A stretch of DNA of 64,000 nt, from NCBI RefSeq assembly GCF_024172095.1, contig NZ_JAMZDX010000001.1, forward strand, positions 772,001-836,000, given 5' to 3'. This document shows positions 26,241-33,822 of the stretch, piece by piece. Below the pieces are notes generated by a model. That model was not told the origin of the DNA. It saw nothing but the letters and a program-made list of their open reading frames with translations, and ran no database searches. How positions within the stretch are numbered: the first letter of the stretch is position 1; each line of letters opens with the position of its first letter. This DNA comes from Kitasatospora cinereorecta (GTDB taxonomy: Bacteria; Actinomycetota; Actinomycetes; Streptomycetales; Streptomycetaceae). A program made the position numbers and the translations under genes.

Positions 26241-26894
26241 ATGTCCCAGTCTTACGGCAAGACCCGCTGGAAGCGCTTCGCCCTGGTGATGGTGCCCAGC
26301 GTCGCCGCGACGGCCGCGATCGGCATCAGCCTGGCGAACAGCGCGCTCGCCGCCTCGTTCAGCATCTCGGGCCAGAGCTTCAAGGTCACCACCGACGACC
26401 TGCACGGCTACGGCTTCACGCAGTTCGGCGGCGTGGACGCCTCGGCGCCGGACAGCAAGGGCGTCAAGACCTACCACCCGGTCGCGATCTCCGGCTTCGA
26501 CAGCGCGACGATCAAGAACCTGTGCCAGTCGGTCGACACCAACCTCGGCCCGCTCGGCCACTGGACCCTGGTGCTCAACGCCGGCCAGGGCGACAAGCAG
26601 GTCGAGGCGACCAACCTGATGCTGGACGTCGAGCAGCTCAACGCCGACGCGACGTTCTACGACATCAACATCGGCCAGGACGCGTCCACCCTCAAGGGCG
26701 GCGCGGTCGACAAGTACAAGGCGGACGGCAACGCGCTGCCGACCGGCGCCCAGGGCTTCGCCCAGGCCGCCCGCGAGGCGCACCTGACCGGTGTCCAGCA
26801 GACCGCGTGGGCCACCTCGGCCGGCACGTTCAAGCTGGCCGGCCTGAAGCTCAACATCAAGCAGGGCAACGGCGCGGGCGTCGAGTGCTACTGA
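26241..26894 (+). CDS. exported DUF6230 family protein
   Basis: 217 residues. A basic N-terminus (SQSYGKTRWKRFALVMVPSVAATAAIGISLANSALAA) is a signal peptide or anchor, and the rest (SFSISGQSFKVTTDDLHGYGFTQFGGVDASAPDSKGVKTYHPVAISGFDSATIKNLCQSV...) is beta-rich with two cysteines (LCQSV and a final ECY). The domain is DUF6230; some homologues were once annotated as cholesterol esterases, but no GxSxG motif is visible here. A strong Shine-Dalgarno (AAGGAGG) precedes ATG 26241. First gene of a three-gene unit with DUF6114. Function unknown. Confidence 0.82.
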   Translation: MSQSYGKTRWKRFALVMVPSVAATAAIGISLANSALAASFSISGQSFKVTTDDLHGYGFTQFGGVDASAPDSKGVKTYHPVAISGFDSATIKNLCQSVDTNLGPLGHWTLVLNAGQGDKQVEATNLMLDVEQLNADATFYDINIGQDASTLKGGAVDKYKADGNALPTGAQGFAQAAREAHLTGVQQTAWATSAGTFKLAGLKLNIKQGNGAGVECY

Positions 26895-27018
26895 TCCGGA
26901 ACTGACGCCGCGCCGATTGGCGTGACGTCATGACGGACCCCTTGGCCGGAGGCGGCTCGCCGCCTCCGGCCGAACCAACAGGTACCTCCCCCTCGTACAC
27001 ATCATCGAGGAGTGCATC

Positions 27019-27558
27019 ATGTCCAGCGCTACCGCCGAGGCCTTTCCCGAGCCGGTCAGGACGGACGGAAAGTTTCGCGCCTGGCGTCGCACCCGGCCGT
27101 TCTGGGGTGGCCTGCTGGCCATGATCGCCGGCGTCCCGATCCTCTACCTGCCGTACGCGCACCTCTCCCTCAACGGCATGTCCATCGCGATGTCGACCAC
27201 CGCGGGCGCGGGTTCGCTGATCATCGGCATCCTGATCATCGCCCTCGGTCTGACCGTGTGGTTCCAGCCGCTGGTCCGGATCTTCTGCGGTGTCGCCACC
27301 AGCGTGCTGGCCCTGGTCTCCATCCCGGTCTCCAACCTGGGCGGCTTCGGGCTCGGCCTGATCCCCGGCCTGATCGCCGGCGGCCTGATGGTCGCCTGGG
27401 CGCCGCTGCCGGTCGTCGAGGCCGTACCGGCCGACGGGACGGCCGAGACCACAGCGACCGCCGAGATGGCCGCCGAGCAGCCGGCCGAGCAGACCGTGCC
27501 GCTGCCCACCCAGTCCACCACCGCACCGCTGGCCACCGAGCCCGGGGAGCAGAAGTGA
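27019..27558 (+). CDS. DUF6114 integral membrane protein
   Basis: 179 residues with four membrane spans (about 28-46, 59-81, 86-104 and 110-128) and an acidic, Ala/Thr/Pro-rich C-terminal tail (from about 133) likely exposed on one side. The spans (FWGGLLAMIAGVPILYLPY, GAGSLIIGILIIALGL, LGLGLIPGLIAGGLMVAW) match DUF6114, which typically lies beside DUF6230. It overlaps the next gene by GTGA. It may anchor or stabilise the exported partners. Confidence 0.82.
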   Translation: MSSATAEAFPEPVRTDGKFRAWRRTRPFWGGLLAMIAGVPILYLPYAHLSLNGMSIAMSTTAGAGSLIIGILIIALGLTVWFQPLVRIFCGVATSVLALVSIPVSNLGGFGLGLIPGLIAGGLMVAWAPLPVVEAVPADGTAETTATAEMAAEQPAEQTVPLPTQSTTAPLATEPGEQK

Positions 27559-28757
27559 CCGACCGAGACGAGCCGCAGCTGCCGGGTCCCCGGCACGCCG
27601 CGCCCCGGGTCGGCGTCCGCAGTCGGCTGCGCGGCCGGGCGCTGGCGATCGCCGCCGTCCCGACCGCCCTGCTGGTCGGCGCGGCCTACACGCCGACCCT
27701 GGCGTCGGCCGACACCACGGCGGGCAAGGCCTGCGCCTCCACCCCGGACCGGGTGCTGGAGGAGACCCCGGTCCCCAAGAGCGAGATCAAGGTGCTGCCC
27801 GACTCGGGCACCAGCACCGCCGCCGCGGGCAGGACGGCCGGCACCGGCTCCACGGTGACCAAGTCGGCGGTCCAGCCGGGTACGGCCGCCGCCGTCCCCG
27901 CGGTCTTCACCGGCACCACCGGGAGCTCCACGGGCACGGTTCAGCAGGCCGGTCTGATCGACGACCTGCTGAACGGGATCATCCACCCGGGCGGTACGCC
28001 GACCCCGACGCCCACCCCGTCGGCCAAGACGGCCACCGCCACCCCGGCGCCCACCCCGTCCGCCCCTGCCGGGTCGACCGGCGCCACCGTCCCCTCGGCT
28101 CCGGCCGCGTCGGCCCCCGCCGGGCGGGCCGCCACGCCGGCGCCGAGCGCCGACGCGAAGAGCGGTACCTCGGGGAAGGCGGCCGCCGCACCCACCGCTT
28201 CCGCCTCGGCCGACCCGAACTGCATGGTGAGCGCCCGCGGCCTGACCGCGAAGGCGGCCCCCTCCGGCCACGTCGTCCCGGACCAGAACTGGGTGCTGCA
28301 CTCCAGCAAGCTGGCCCTGCACGGCTCGGTGTTCAACGGCATCTACGACGTGAAGACCGAGTCCGGCACCAAGCGGGTCCTGAAGTTCACCACCGCGTCG
28401 GTGGACATCGGCGACCTCGACATGTCGACCATCGAGATCCCCGGCAAGACCTTCCACGTGAAGGGCCGGCCCGGCTCGACCTCGACCATGCGCAACGGCC
28501 CGATCACCATGTACGTGGAGAGCCTCTCGGGCCACCTGTCGGCGATCTACGGCCTGCCGATCCCGATCGACCTGGGCGAGATCACCCTCACCCCGGACAC
28601 CCTGCCGAAGTGGCTGTGGGACCTGATCGGCGCGATCCCGATCCCGCTGGACATCACCCTGGACCAGGCCAAGGCCGTCCAGGCCGGCCAGTTCGGCGGC
28701 GACCTGACCATCCCCGGCATGAAGCTCTACAACGACGAGACGCCGTACGACGGCTGA
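27555..28757 (+). CDS. exported protein with Pro/Ala/Thr-rich linker and C-terminal domain of unknown function
   Basis: 400 residues starting at GTG 27555 after GGGGAG, overlapping the DUF6114 stop. A basic cytoplasmic end precedes a hydrophobic segment at about 29-49 (AIAAVPTALLVGAAYTPTLASA), which may be a signal sequence. Residues about 145-220 form a linker (PTPTPTPSAKTATATPAP...). The C-terminal domain, 221-400, is beta-rich (LHSSKLALHGSVFNGIYDV, SVDIGDLDMSTIEIPG, IPIDLGEITLTPDTLPKW). Two cysteines (60, 223). No family with a known role is recognised; the architecture suggests a cell-envelope or extracellular ligand-binding protein. Confidence 0.78.
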   Translation: MTDRDEPQLPGPRHAAPRVGVRSRLRGRALAIAAVPTALLVGAAYTPTLASADTTAGKACASTPDRVLEETPVPKSEIKVLPDSGTSTAAAGRTAGTGSTVTKSAVQPGTAAAVPAVFTGTTGSSTGTVQQAGLIDDLLNGIIHPGGTPTPTPTPSAKTATATPAPTPSAPAGSTGATVPSAPAASAPAGRAATPAPSADAKSGTSGKAAAAPTASASADPNCMVSARGLTAKAAPSGHVVPDQNWVLHSSKLALHGSVFNGIYDVKTESGTKRVLKFTTASVDIGDLDMSTIEIPGKTFHVKGRPGSTSTMRNGPITMYVESLSGHLSAIYGLPIPIDLGEITLTPDTLPKWLWDLIGAIPIPLDITLDQAKAVQAGQFGGDLTIPGMKLYNDETPYDG

Positions 28758-28778
28758 GCCGGACGGATCGGCACGCCA

Positions 28779-28818
28779 GAGGGGCGGCCCTCCCGGATCA
28801 CCGGGAGGGCCGCCCCTC
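28779..28818. terminator. strong bidirectional terminator
   Basis: An 18-base perfect stem (28779-28796 with 28801-28818, GAGGGGCGGCCCTCCCGG on the left arm) and a four-base loop ATCA. It separates the DUF6230 operon from the convergent pyk gene. Confidence 0.9.
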
Positions 28819-28836
28819 GGCCGTGCGGCGTCCGGC

Positions 28837-30267
28837 TCAGCCGGCGGCGCGGGTGCCCAGGTGGTGGACCTGGACCATGTTGGTGGTGCCGGGGATGCCG
28901 GGCGGCGAGCCGGCGGTGACGATCACGGTGTCACCCTCGGCCAGGCGGTTCATCCGCTGCAGCTCCCGGTCGACCTGGGCGACCATCTCGTCGGTGGTCT
29001 CCACCTGCTCGGTCACGTACGCCTCGACGCCCCAGCTCAGCGAGAGCTGGTTGCGGGTGGCGGCGTCCGGCGTGAACGCGATCACCGGGATCGGCGAGCG
29101 GTACCGGGACAGGCGGCGGGCGGTGTCACCGGACTTGGTGAACGCGATCAGCGCCTGGCCGTTCAGGAAGTCGCCCAGCTCGCACGCGGCGCGGGCGACC
29201 GAGCCCGACTGGGTGCGCGGCTTGCGGCCCGGGTTGAGCGGCTGGAGGCCCTGCGCGAGCAGCTCCTCCTCGGCCCGCTCGGCGATCCGGCTCATGGTCT
29301 TGACGGTCTCGACCGGGTACTTGCCGACGCTGGACTCGGCGGAGAGCATCACCGCGTCGGCGCCGTCCAGGATGGCGTTGGCGACGTCGGAGACCTCGGC
29401 GCGGGTCGGACGCGAGGCGTGGATCATCGACTCCATCATCTGGGTGGCGACGATCACCGGCTTGGCGTTGCGGCGGGCGAGCGTGATCAGTTGCTTCTGG
29501 ACCAGCGGGACCTTCTCCAGCGGGTACTCCACCGCCAGGTCGCCACGGGCCACCATGATCGCGTCGAAGGCGAGGACGATCTCCTCCATCGCCTCGACGG
29601 CCTGCGGCTTCTCGATCTTGGCGATGACCGGGACGCGGATGCCGACCTCGTCCATCACCTTGTGCACGTCGTGGATGTCCGCGGCGTTGCGGACGAAGGA
29701 CAGCGCGACCATGTCGACGCCCAGGCGAAGGGCGAAGCGGAGGTCGTCCTTGTCCTTCTCGGAGAGCGCGGGGACGTTGACCGCCGCGCCGGGCAGGTTG
29801 ATGCCCTTGTTGTTCGAGAGCACGCCGCCCTCGATCACCACGGTCTTCACCCGCGGGCCGTCGACGCTGACGACCTCCAGGGCGATGACGCCATCGTTGA
29901 TCAGGATCGGGTCGCCGGCCTTCACATCGCCGGGCAGGCCCTTGTAGGTGGTGCCGCAGATGTGCTGGTCCCCGGGCACATCCTCGGTGGTGATGGTGAA
30001 GAAGTCACCGTTGTCGACGGTCACCGGGCCGTTGGCGAAGGTCGCCAGGCGGATCTTCGGGCCCTGCAGGTCGGCCAGCACACCGATGGTGCGACCGGTG
30101 TCCTCGGCGACCTGCCGGACCTTGAGATAACGCTCCTCGTGGTCGGCGTGGTTGCCGTGGCTCATGTTCAGGCGGGCGACGTTCATGCCCGCTTCGACGA
30201 TGGCCTTCAGCTGTTCGTAGGAGTCCGTGGCAGGACCCAGGGTGCAGACAATTTTCGCTCGGCGCAT
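28837..30267 (-). CDS. pyk: pyruvate kinase
   Basis: 476 residues, full length. Catalyses phosphoenolpyruvate plus ADP to pyruvate plus ATP. Signatures: KIVCTLGPATDS, VARLNMSHG, DLQGPKIR, the catalytic-Lys loop VPVIAKIEKPQAV, the metal/substrate region IMVARGDLAVEYPLEKV and TQMMESMI. The GDLAVE variant (Ala in place of Gly) is common in actinobacteria. The C-terminal effector domain continues with SVARAACELGDFLNG and GVEAYVTEQVET. It lies downstream of pta-ackA in the same direction but 101 bases away, so probably has its own promoter. Confidence 0.97.
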   Translation of the reverse strand: MRRAKIVCTLGPATDSYEQLKAIVEAGMNVARLNMSHGNHADHEERYLKVRQVAEDTGRTIGVLADLQGPKIRLATFANGPVTVDNGDFFTITTEDVPGDQHICGTTYKGLPGDVKAGDPILINDGVIALEVVSVDGPRVKTVVIEGGVLSNNKGINLPGAAVNVPALSEKDKDDLRFALRLGVDMVALSFVRNAADIHDVHKVMDEVGIRVPVIAKIEKPQAVEAMEEIVLAFDAIMVARGDLAVEYPLEKVPLVQKQLITLARRNAKPVIVATQMMESMIHASRPTRAEVSDVANAILDGADAVMLSAESSVGKYPVETVKTMSRIAERAEEELLAQGLQPLNPGRKPRTQSGSVARAACELGDFLNGQALIAFTKSGDTARRLSRYRSPIPVIAFTPDAATRNQLSLSWGVEAYVTEQVETTDEMVAQVDRELQRMNRLAEGDTVIVTAGSPPGIPGTTNMVQVHHLGTRAAG

Positions 30268-30368
30268 ATCCGTGAGTCTATCCGTTCGGGTTATCGGTGC
30301 ATTCTCCGCAGAACGTCAGATATCGCCAACGAACATTCCGAGGGGTGGGATACTGACGGGTAGTCATT

Positions 30369-31574
30369 TCACGCCGCGCGGACCAGGGCGAAGGCCTGCT
30401 GGGCGATCTCCAGTTCCTCGTCGGTGGGCACCACCGCGACCGCCACCCGGGCGTACGGCGGGGAGACGATCCGGGCCGCCCCGGAGCGCACCGAATTCAG
30501 CTCCGGATCCAGCTCGATCCCCAGCTCCTCCAGCCCCGCGCAGGCCGCCGCGCGCACCGGCGCGGCGTTCTCGCCCACGCCCGCGGTGAACGCGATCGCG
30601 TCCACCCGGCCGAGCACCGCGTAGTAGGCACCGAGGTACTTGCGCAGCCGGTGGACATAGGCGTCGAAGGCGAGCCGGGCGTCCGGGTCGCCCTCCTCGG
30701 CGCGGCGCATGATCTCGCGCATGTCGTTGTCCCCGCACAGGCCCAGCAGCCCGCTGCGCCGGTTGAGCAGGTCGTCGATCTCATCGACTGTCATCCCGCC
30801 GACCCGGTGCAGGTGGAACACCAGGCCCGGGTCCACGTCGCCCGAACGGGTGCCCATCACCAGGCCCTCCAGCGGGGTCAGCCCCATCGAGGTCTCCACG
30901 CACACCCCGCCGGCCACCGCCGAGGCGGAGGCGCCGTTGCCCAGGTGCAGCACGATCACGTTCACCTCGGCCGGGTCGCGGCCGAGCAGCCGGGCGGTGG
31001 CCCGCGAGACGTACTGGTGGGAGGTGCCGTGGAAGCCGTAGCGGCGCACCCGGTGCTCGTCGGCGACCGCCCGGTCGATCGCGTACCGGGCCGCGTGCTC
31101 GGGCAGCGTCGCGTGGAAGGCGGTGTCGAAGACCGCGACCTGCGGAAGGTCGGGCCGCAGCGCGCGGGCGACCTCGATGCCGGTGATGTTGGCCGGGTTG
31201 TGCAGCGGAGCCACCGGGATCAGCCGGCGGACCTCCGCCACCACCTCGTCGGTGATCAGCGTCGGGGCGGTGAACCGCTGCCCGCCGTGCACCACCCGGT
31301 GGCCGATCGCGACCAGCTCCGGCGAGTCCAGGCCCAGCCCGTCCGCGGCCAGCTCCTCGGCCACCGCCTTCAGCGCGGCCGAGTGGTCCGCGAAGACCTG
31401 GACCTGCTCGCGCCGCTCACCGTCGTGCGGGGTGTGCACCAGCCGCCCGCCGCCCTCGCCGATCCGCTCCACCAGGCCGGCCGCCCGCCGGGAGCCGTCC
31501 AACATGTCGATCAGCTGGTACTTGACCGAGGAGGAGCCGGCGTTCAGGACCAGGACGTGGGTGCCTTCGCTCAC
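30369..31574 (-). CDS. ackA: acetate kinase
   Basis: 401 residues. Converts acetyl phosphate and ADP to acetate and ATP, or the reverse. Motifs: VLVLNAGSSSVKYQLID, VAIGHRVVHGGQRF, VAVFDTAFH, GTSHQYVS, IVLHLGNGASASAV, EGLVMGTRSGDVDP and FTAGVGENAAPVR. GTG 31574 is used because AAGGAG lies eight bases before it; the open frame continues far upstream into pta but that is not coding. It overlaps pta by GTGA, so the two are co-translated. Confidence 0.97.
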   Translation of the reverse strand: MSEGTHVLVLNAGSSSVKYQLIDMLDGSRRAAGLVERIGEGGGRLVHTPHDGERREQVQVFADHSAALKAVAEELAADGLGLDSPELVAIGHRVVHGGQRFTAPTLITDEVVAEVRRLIPVAPLHNPANITGIEVARALRPDLPQVAVFDTAFHATLPEHAARYAIDRAVADEHRVRRYGFHGTSHQYVSRATARLLGRDPAEVNVIVLHLGNGASASAVAGGVCVETSMGLTPLEGLVMGTRSGDVDPGLVFHLHRVGGMTVDEIDDLLNRRSGLLGLCGDNDMREIMRRAEEGDPDARLAFDAYVHRLRKYLGAYYAVLGRVDAIAFTAGVGENAAPVRAAACAGLEELGIELDPELNSVRSGAARIVSPPYARVAVAVVPTDEELEIAQQAFALVRAA

Positions 31575-33700
31575 TGCGCTGCTCCTTCGAGGCCCTGGGC
31601 CTGGACGGCGGTGATGGCGACGGTGTGGACGATGTCCTCGACCAGGGCGCCGCGGGACAGGTCGTTGACCGGCTTGCGCAGACCCTGCAGCACCGGGCCG
31701 ACGGCCACCGCCCCGGCCGAGCGCTGCACCGCCTTGTAGGTGTTGTTGCCGGTGTTCAGGTCCGGGAAGACCAGGACGGTCGCCCGCCCGGCCACCGCGG
31801 AGCCCGGCAGCTTGGTCGCCGCGACGTGCGGGTCCACTGCCGCGTCGTACTGGATCGGCCCCTCCACCAGCAGGTCCGGGCGCAGCTCGCGGACCAGCTC
31901 GGTGGCCCTGCGGACCTTGTCCACGTCCGCGCCGCTGCCCGAGGTCCCGGTCGAGTACGAGAGCATCGCCACCCGCGGCTCCACGCCGAAGCGCGCCGCC
32001 GTGGTGGCCGACTGGATCGCGATGTCGGCCAGCTGCTGGGCGTCGGGATCCGGGTTGACCGCGCAGTCGCCGTACACCAGCACCCGGTCGGCCAGGCACA
32101 TGAAGAAGACCGAGGAGACGATCGCGGCGCCCGGCGAGGTCTTGATCACCTCGAAGGCCGGGCGGATGGTCGCCGCGGTGGAGTGCGCCGCGCCGGAGAC
32201 CATGCCGTCGGCGATGCCCTCCTCGACCATCAGGGTGCCGAAGTAGGAGACGTCGGCGACCACGTCCAGGGCGCGCTCGACGGTCATGCCCTTGTGGGCG
32301 CGCAGCTTGGCGTACAGCTCGGCGAACTGCTGGCGCAGCGGGCTGGTCGCCGGGTCGACGATCCGCACCTGGGCCCGGTCGGCGCGCTCGTCCGGGGCCG
32401 GCAGGACGATGCCGAGCGCGGCCGCCCGCCGGTGCACCGCCTCCGGATCGCCGAGCAGGGTCAGGTCGCAGATGTTGCGGCGCAGCAGCACCTCGGCCGC
32501 GCGCAGCACCCGGTCCTCGGTGCCCTCCGGCAGCACCAGGTGCTTGCGGCGGGCCCGGGCCTTCTCCAGCAGCTCGTGCTCGAACATCATCGGGGTGACC
32601 CGCTCGGACCGGACCAGTTCGATCCGCTTGGTCAACTCGGCGGTGTCGACGTGGAGTTCGAACAGGCCCAGGGCGATCTCCGCCTTCCGCGGGCTGTTCG
32701 GCCCGATCCGGCCCTCCAGATGGGTCAGGGTCGCCGCGGTCGGCCAACTGCCACCCGGCACCACCGCCACCGGCGTACCGGGCGCCAACCGGGCGGCCAG
32801 CGCCATCACATCGGGCCCCGGGTGCTGGCCCAGCGTCAGCAGCACACCGGCGATCGGCGGGGCACCGGCCGCGTGCGCCGCCAGCGCACCGATCACCAGG
32901 TCGGCCCGGTCCCCGGGGGTGACCACCAGCGCGCCCTCGGTGAGCGCGGGCAGGAAGGTCGGCAGCATCGCGCCGCCGAACACGAACGAGCGCACGTCCC
33001 GGGCCAGGCCCGCCGCGTCGCCCAGCAGCACCTCCGCGCCGGTCGCCTCCACCAGCTGCGCCACCGTCGGCGCGGCCAGCGCCAGCTCCTCCGGGATCAC
33101 GTACGCCGGCACCGGCAGCTTCTCCGCGAGCGCGCCCAGCACCTGCGGCTTGGCGTCCGGCGCCACCCGGTTGGCGATCATCGCCAGGGTGGAGCAGCCC
33201 AGGTCGGCGTAGGCGCGGTGGGCGTTGCGGACCTCGGCCACCACCGCCTGCGGGTCACCGTTCTGCCCGCCGACCACCGGCAGCACCCAGGCGCCGAACT
33301 CGTTCGCCAGCCGGGCGTTGAACGCCAGCTCGTCCGGGATGTTGGTGTCCGCGAAGTCGGTGCCCAGCACCAGCACCGCCTGGCAGCGGCGCTCCAGGGC
33401 GCGGAACCGGTCGACCAGGGCGGACACCAGCTCGTCCTGCCCCTGGGCGGCCTGCAGGGCGGCCGCCTCCTCGTACGTCAGGCCGTACAGCTCGGCGGGC
33501 GGCAGGTCGAGCCGGTACCGGGTGCGCAGCAACTCCACCACGTGGTCGGTGCCGGACTCGCCGGGCGCCTGCGCGTGCACCAGCGGGCGGAACACCCCGA
33601 CCCGGTCCACCTGGCGGGTGAGCAGTTCCATGACCCCGAGTTCGACGGCCTGGCGCCCGTCGCCCCGATCGATGCCGGTCACGTACACGCTGCGCGCCAC
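31571..33700 (-). CDS. pta: phosphate acetyltransferase
   Basis: 709 residues, the long form of Pta. An N-terminal P-loop/DRTGG-type regulatory region (about 1-370) includes MARSVYVTGIDRGDGRQAVELGVM, with the dethiobiotin-synthetase-like P-loop degraded (usual Gly-Lys replaced), and LVVTPGDRADLVIGAL. The catalytic PTA_PTB domain (about 375-705) shows HKGMTVERALD, MVSGAAHSTAATIRPAFEVIKTSPG, MLSYSTGTSGSG and FPDLNTGNNTYKAVQ. GTG 33700 is chosen because GGAGAG precedes it at the correct distance. Operon pta-ackA. Confidence 0.96.
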   Translation of the reverse strand: MARSVYVTGIDRGDGRQAVELGVMELLTRQVDRVGVFRPLVHAQAPGESGTDHVVELLRTRYRLDLPPAELYGLTYEEAAALQAAQGQDELVSALVDRFRALERRCQAVLVLGTDFADTNIPDELAFNARLANEFGAWVLPVVGGQNGDPQAVVAEVRNAHRAYADLGCSTLAMIANRVAPDAKPQVLGALAEKLPVPAYVIPEELALAAPTVAQLVEATGAEVLLGDAAGLARDVRSFVFGGAMLPTFLPALTEGALVVTPGDRADLVIGALAAHAAGAPPIAGVLLTLGQHPGPDVMALAARLAPGTPVAVVPGGSWPTAATLTHLEGRIGPNSPRKAEIALGLFELHVDTAELTKRIELVRSERVTPMMFEHELLEKARARRKHLVLPEGTEDRVLRAAEVLLRRNICDLTLLGDPEAVHRRAAALGIVLPAPDERADRAQVRIVDPATSPLRQQFAELYAKLRAHKGMTVERALDVVADVSYFGTLMVEEGIADGMVSGAAHSTAATIRPAFEVIKTSPGAAIVSSVFFMCLADRVLVYGDCAVNPDPDAQQLADIAIQSATTAARFGVEPRVAMLSYSTGTSGSGADVDKVRRATELVRELRPDLLVEGPIQYDAAVDPHVAATKLPGSAVAGRATVLVFPDLNTGNNTYKAVQRSAGAVAVGPVLQGLRKPVNDLSRGALVEDIVHTVAITAVQAQGLEGAAQ

Positions 33701-33822
33701 GTGGATCTCTCCGTCCCGTCGTCCAGCCGCTGCCGTACCGACCCTACCCTCGCACCTCGTACAGGCGTGCGCACCCAGGGTCGGGTCGGCAGGCGGCGGC
33801 CGGAACGCCGGCGGCCGGGCGG

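Noticed and set aside
27144..28535. Gly/Arg-rich 463-codon minus-strand frame
   Set aside because: Antisense to the DUF6114 and linker-protein genes, with shadow composition.
30369..32747. Long frame suggesting an extended acetate kinase
   Set aside because: The extra N-terminal part is pta read in another frame; GTG 31574 has a proper Shine-Dalgarno and family start.
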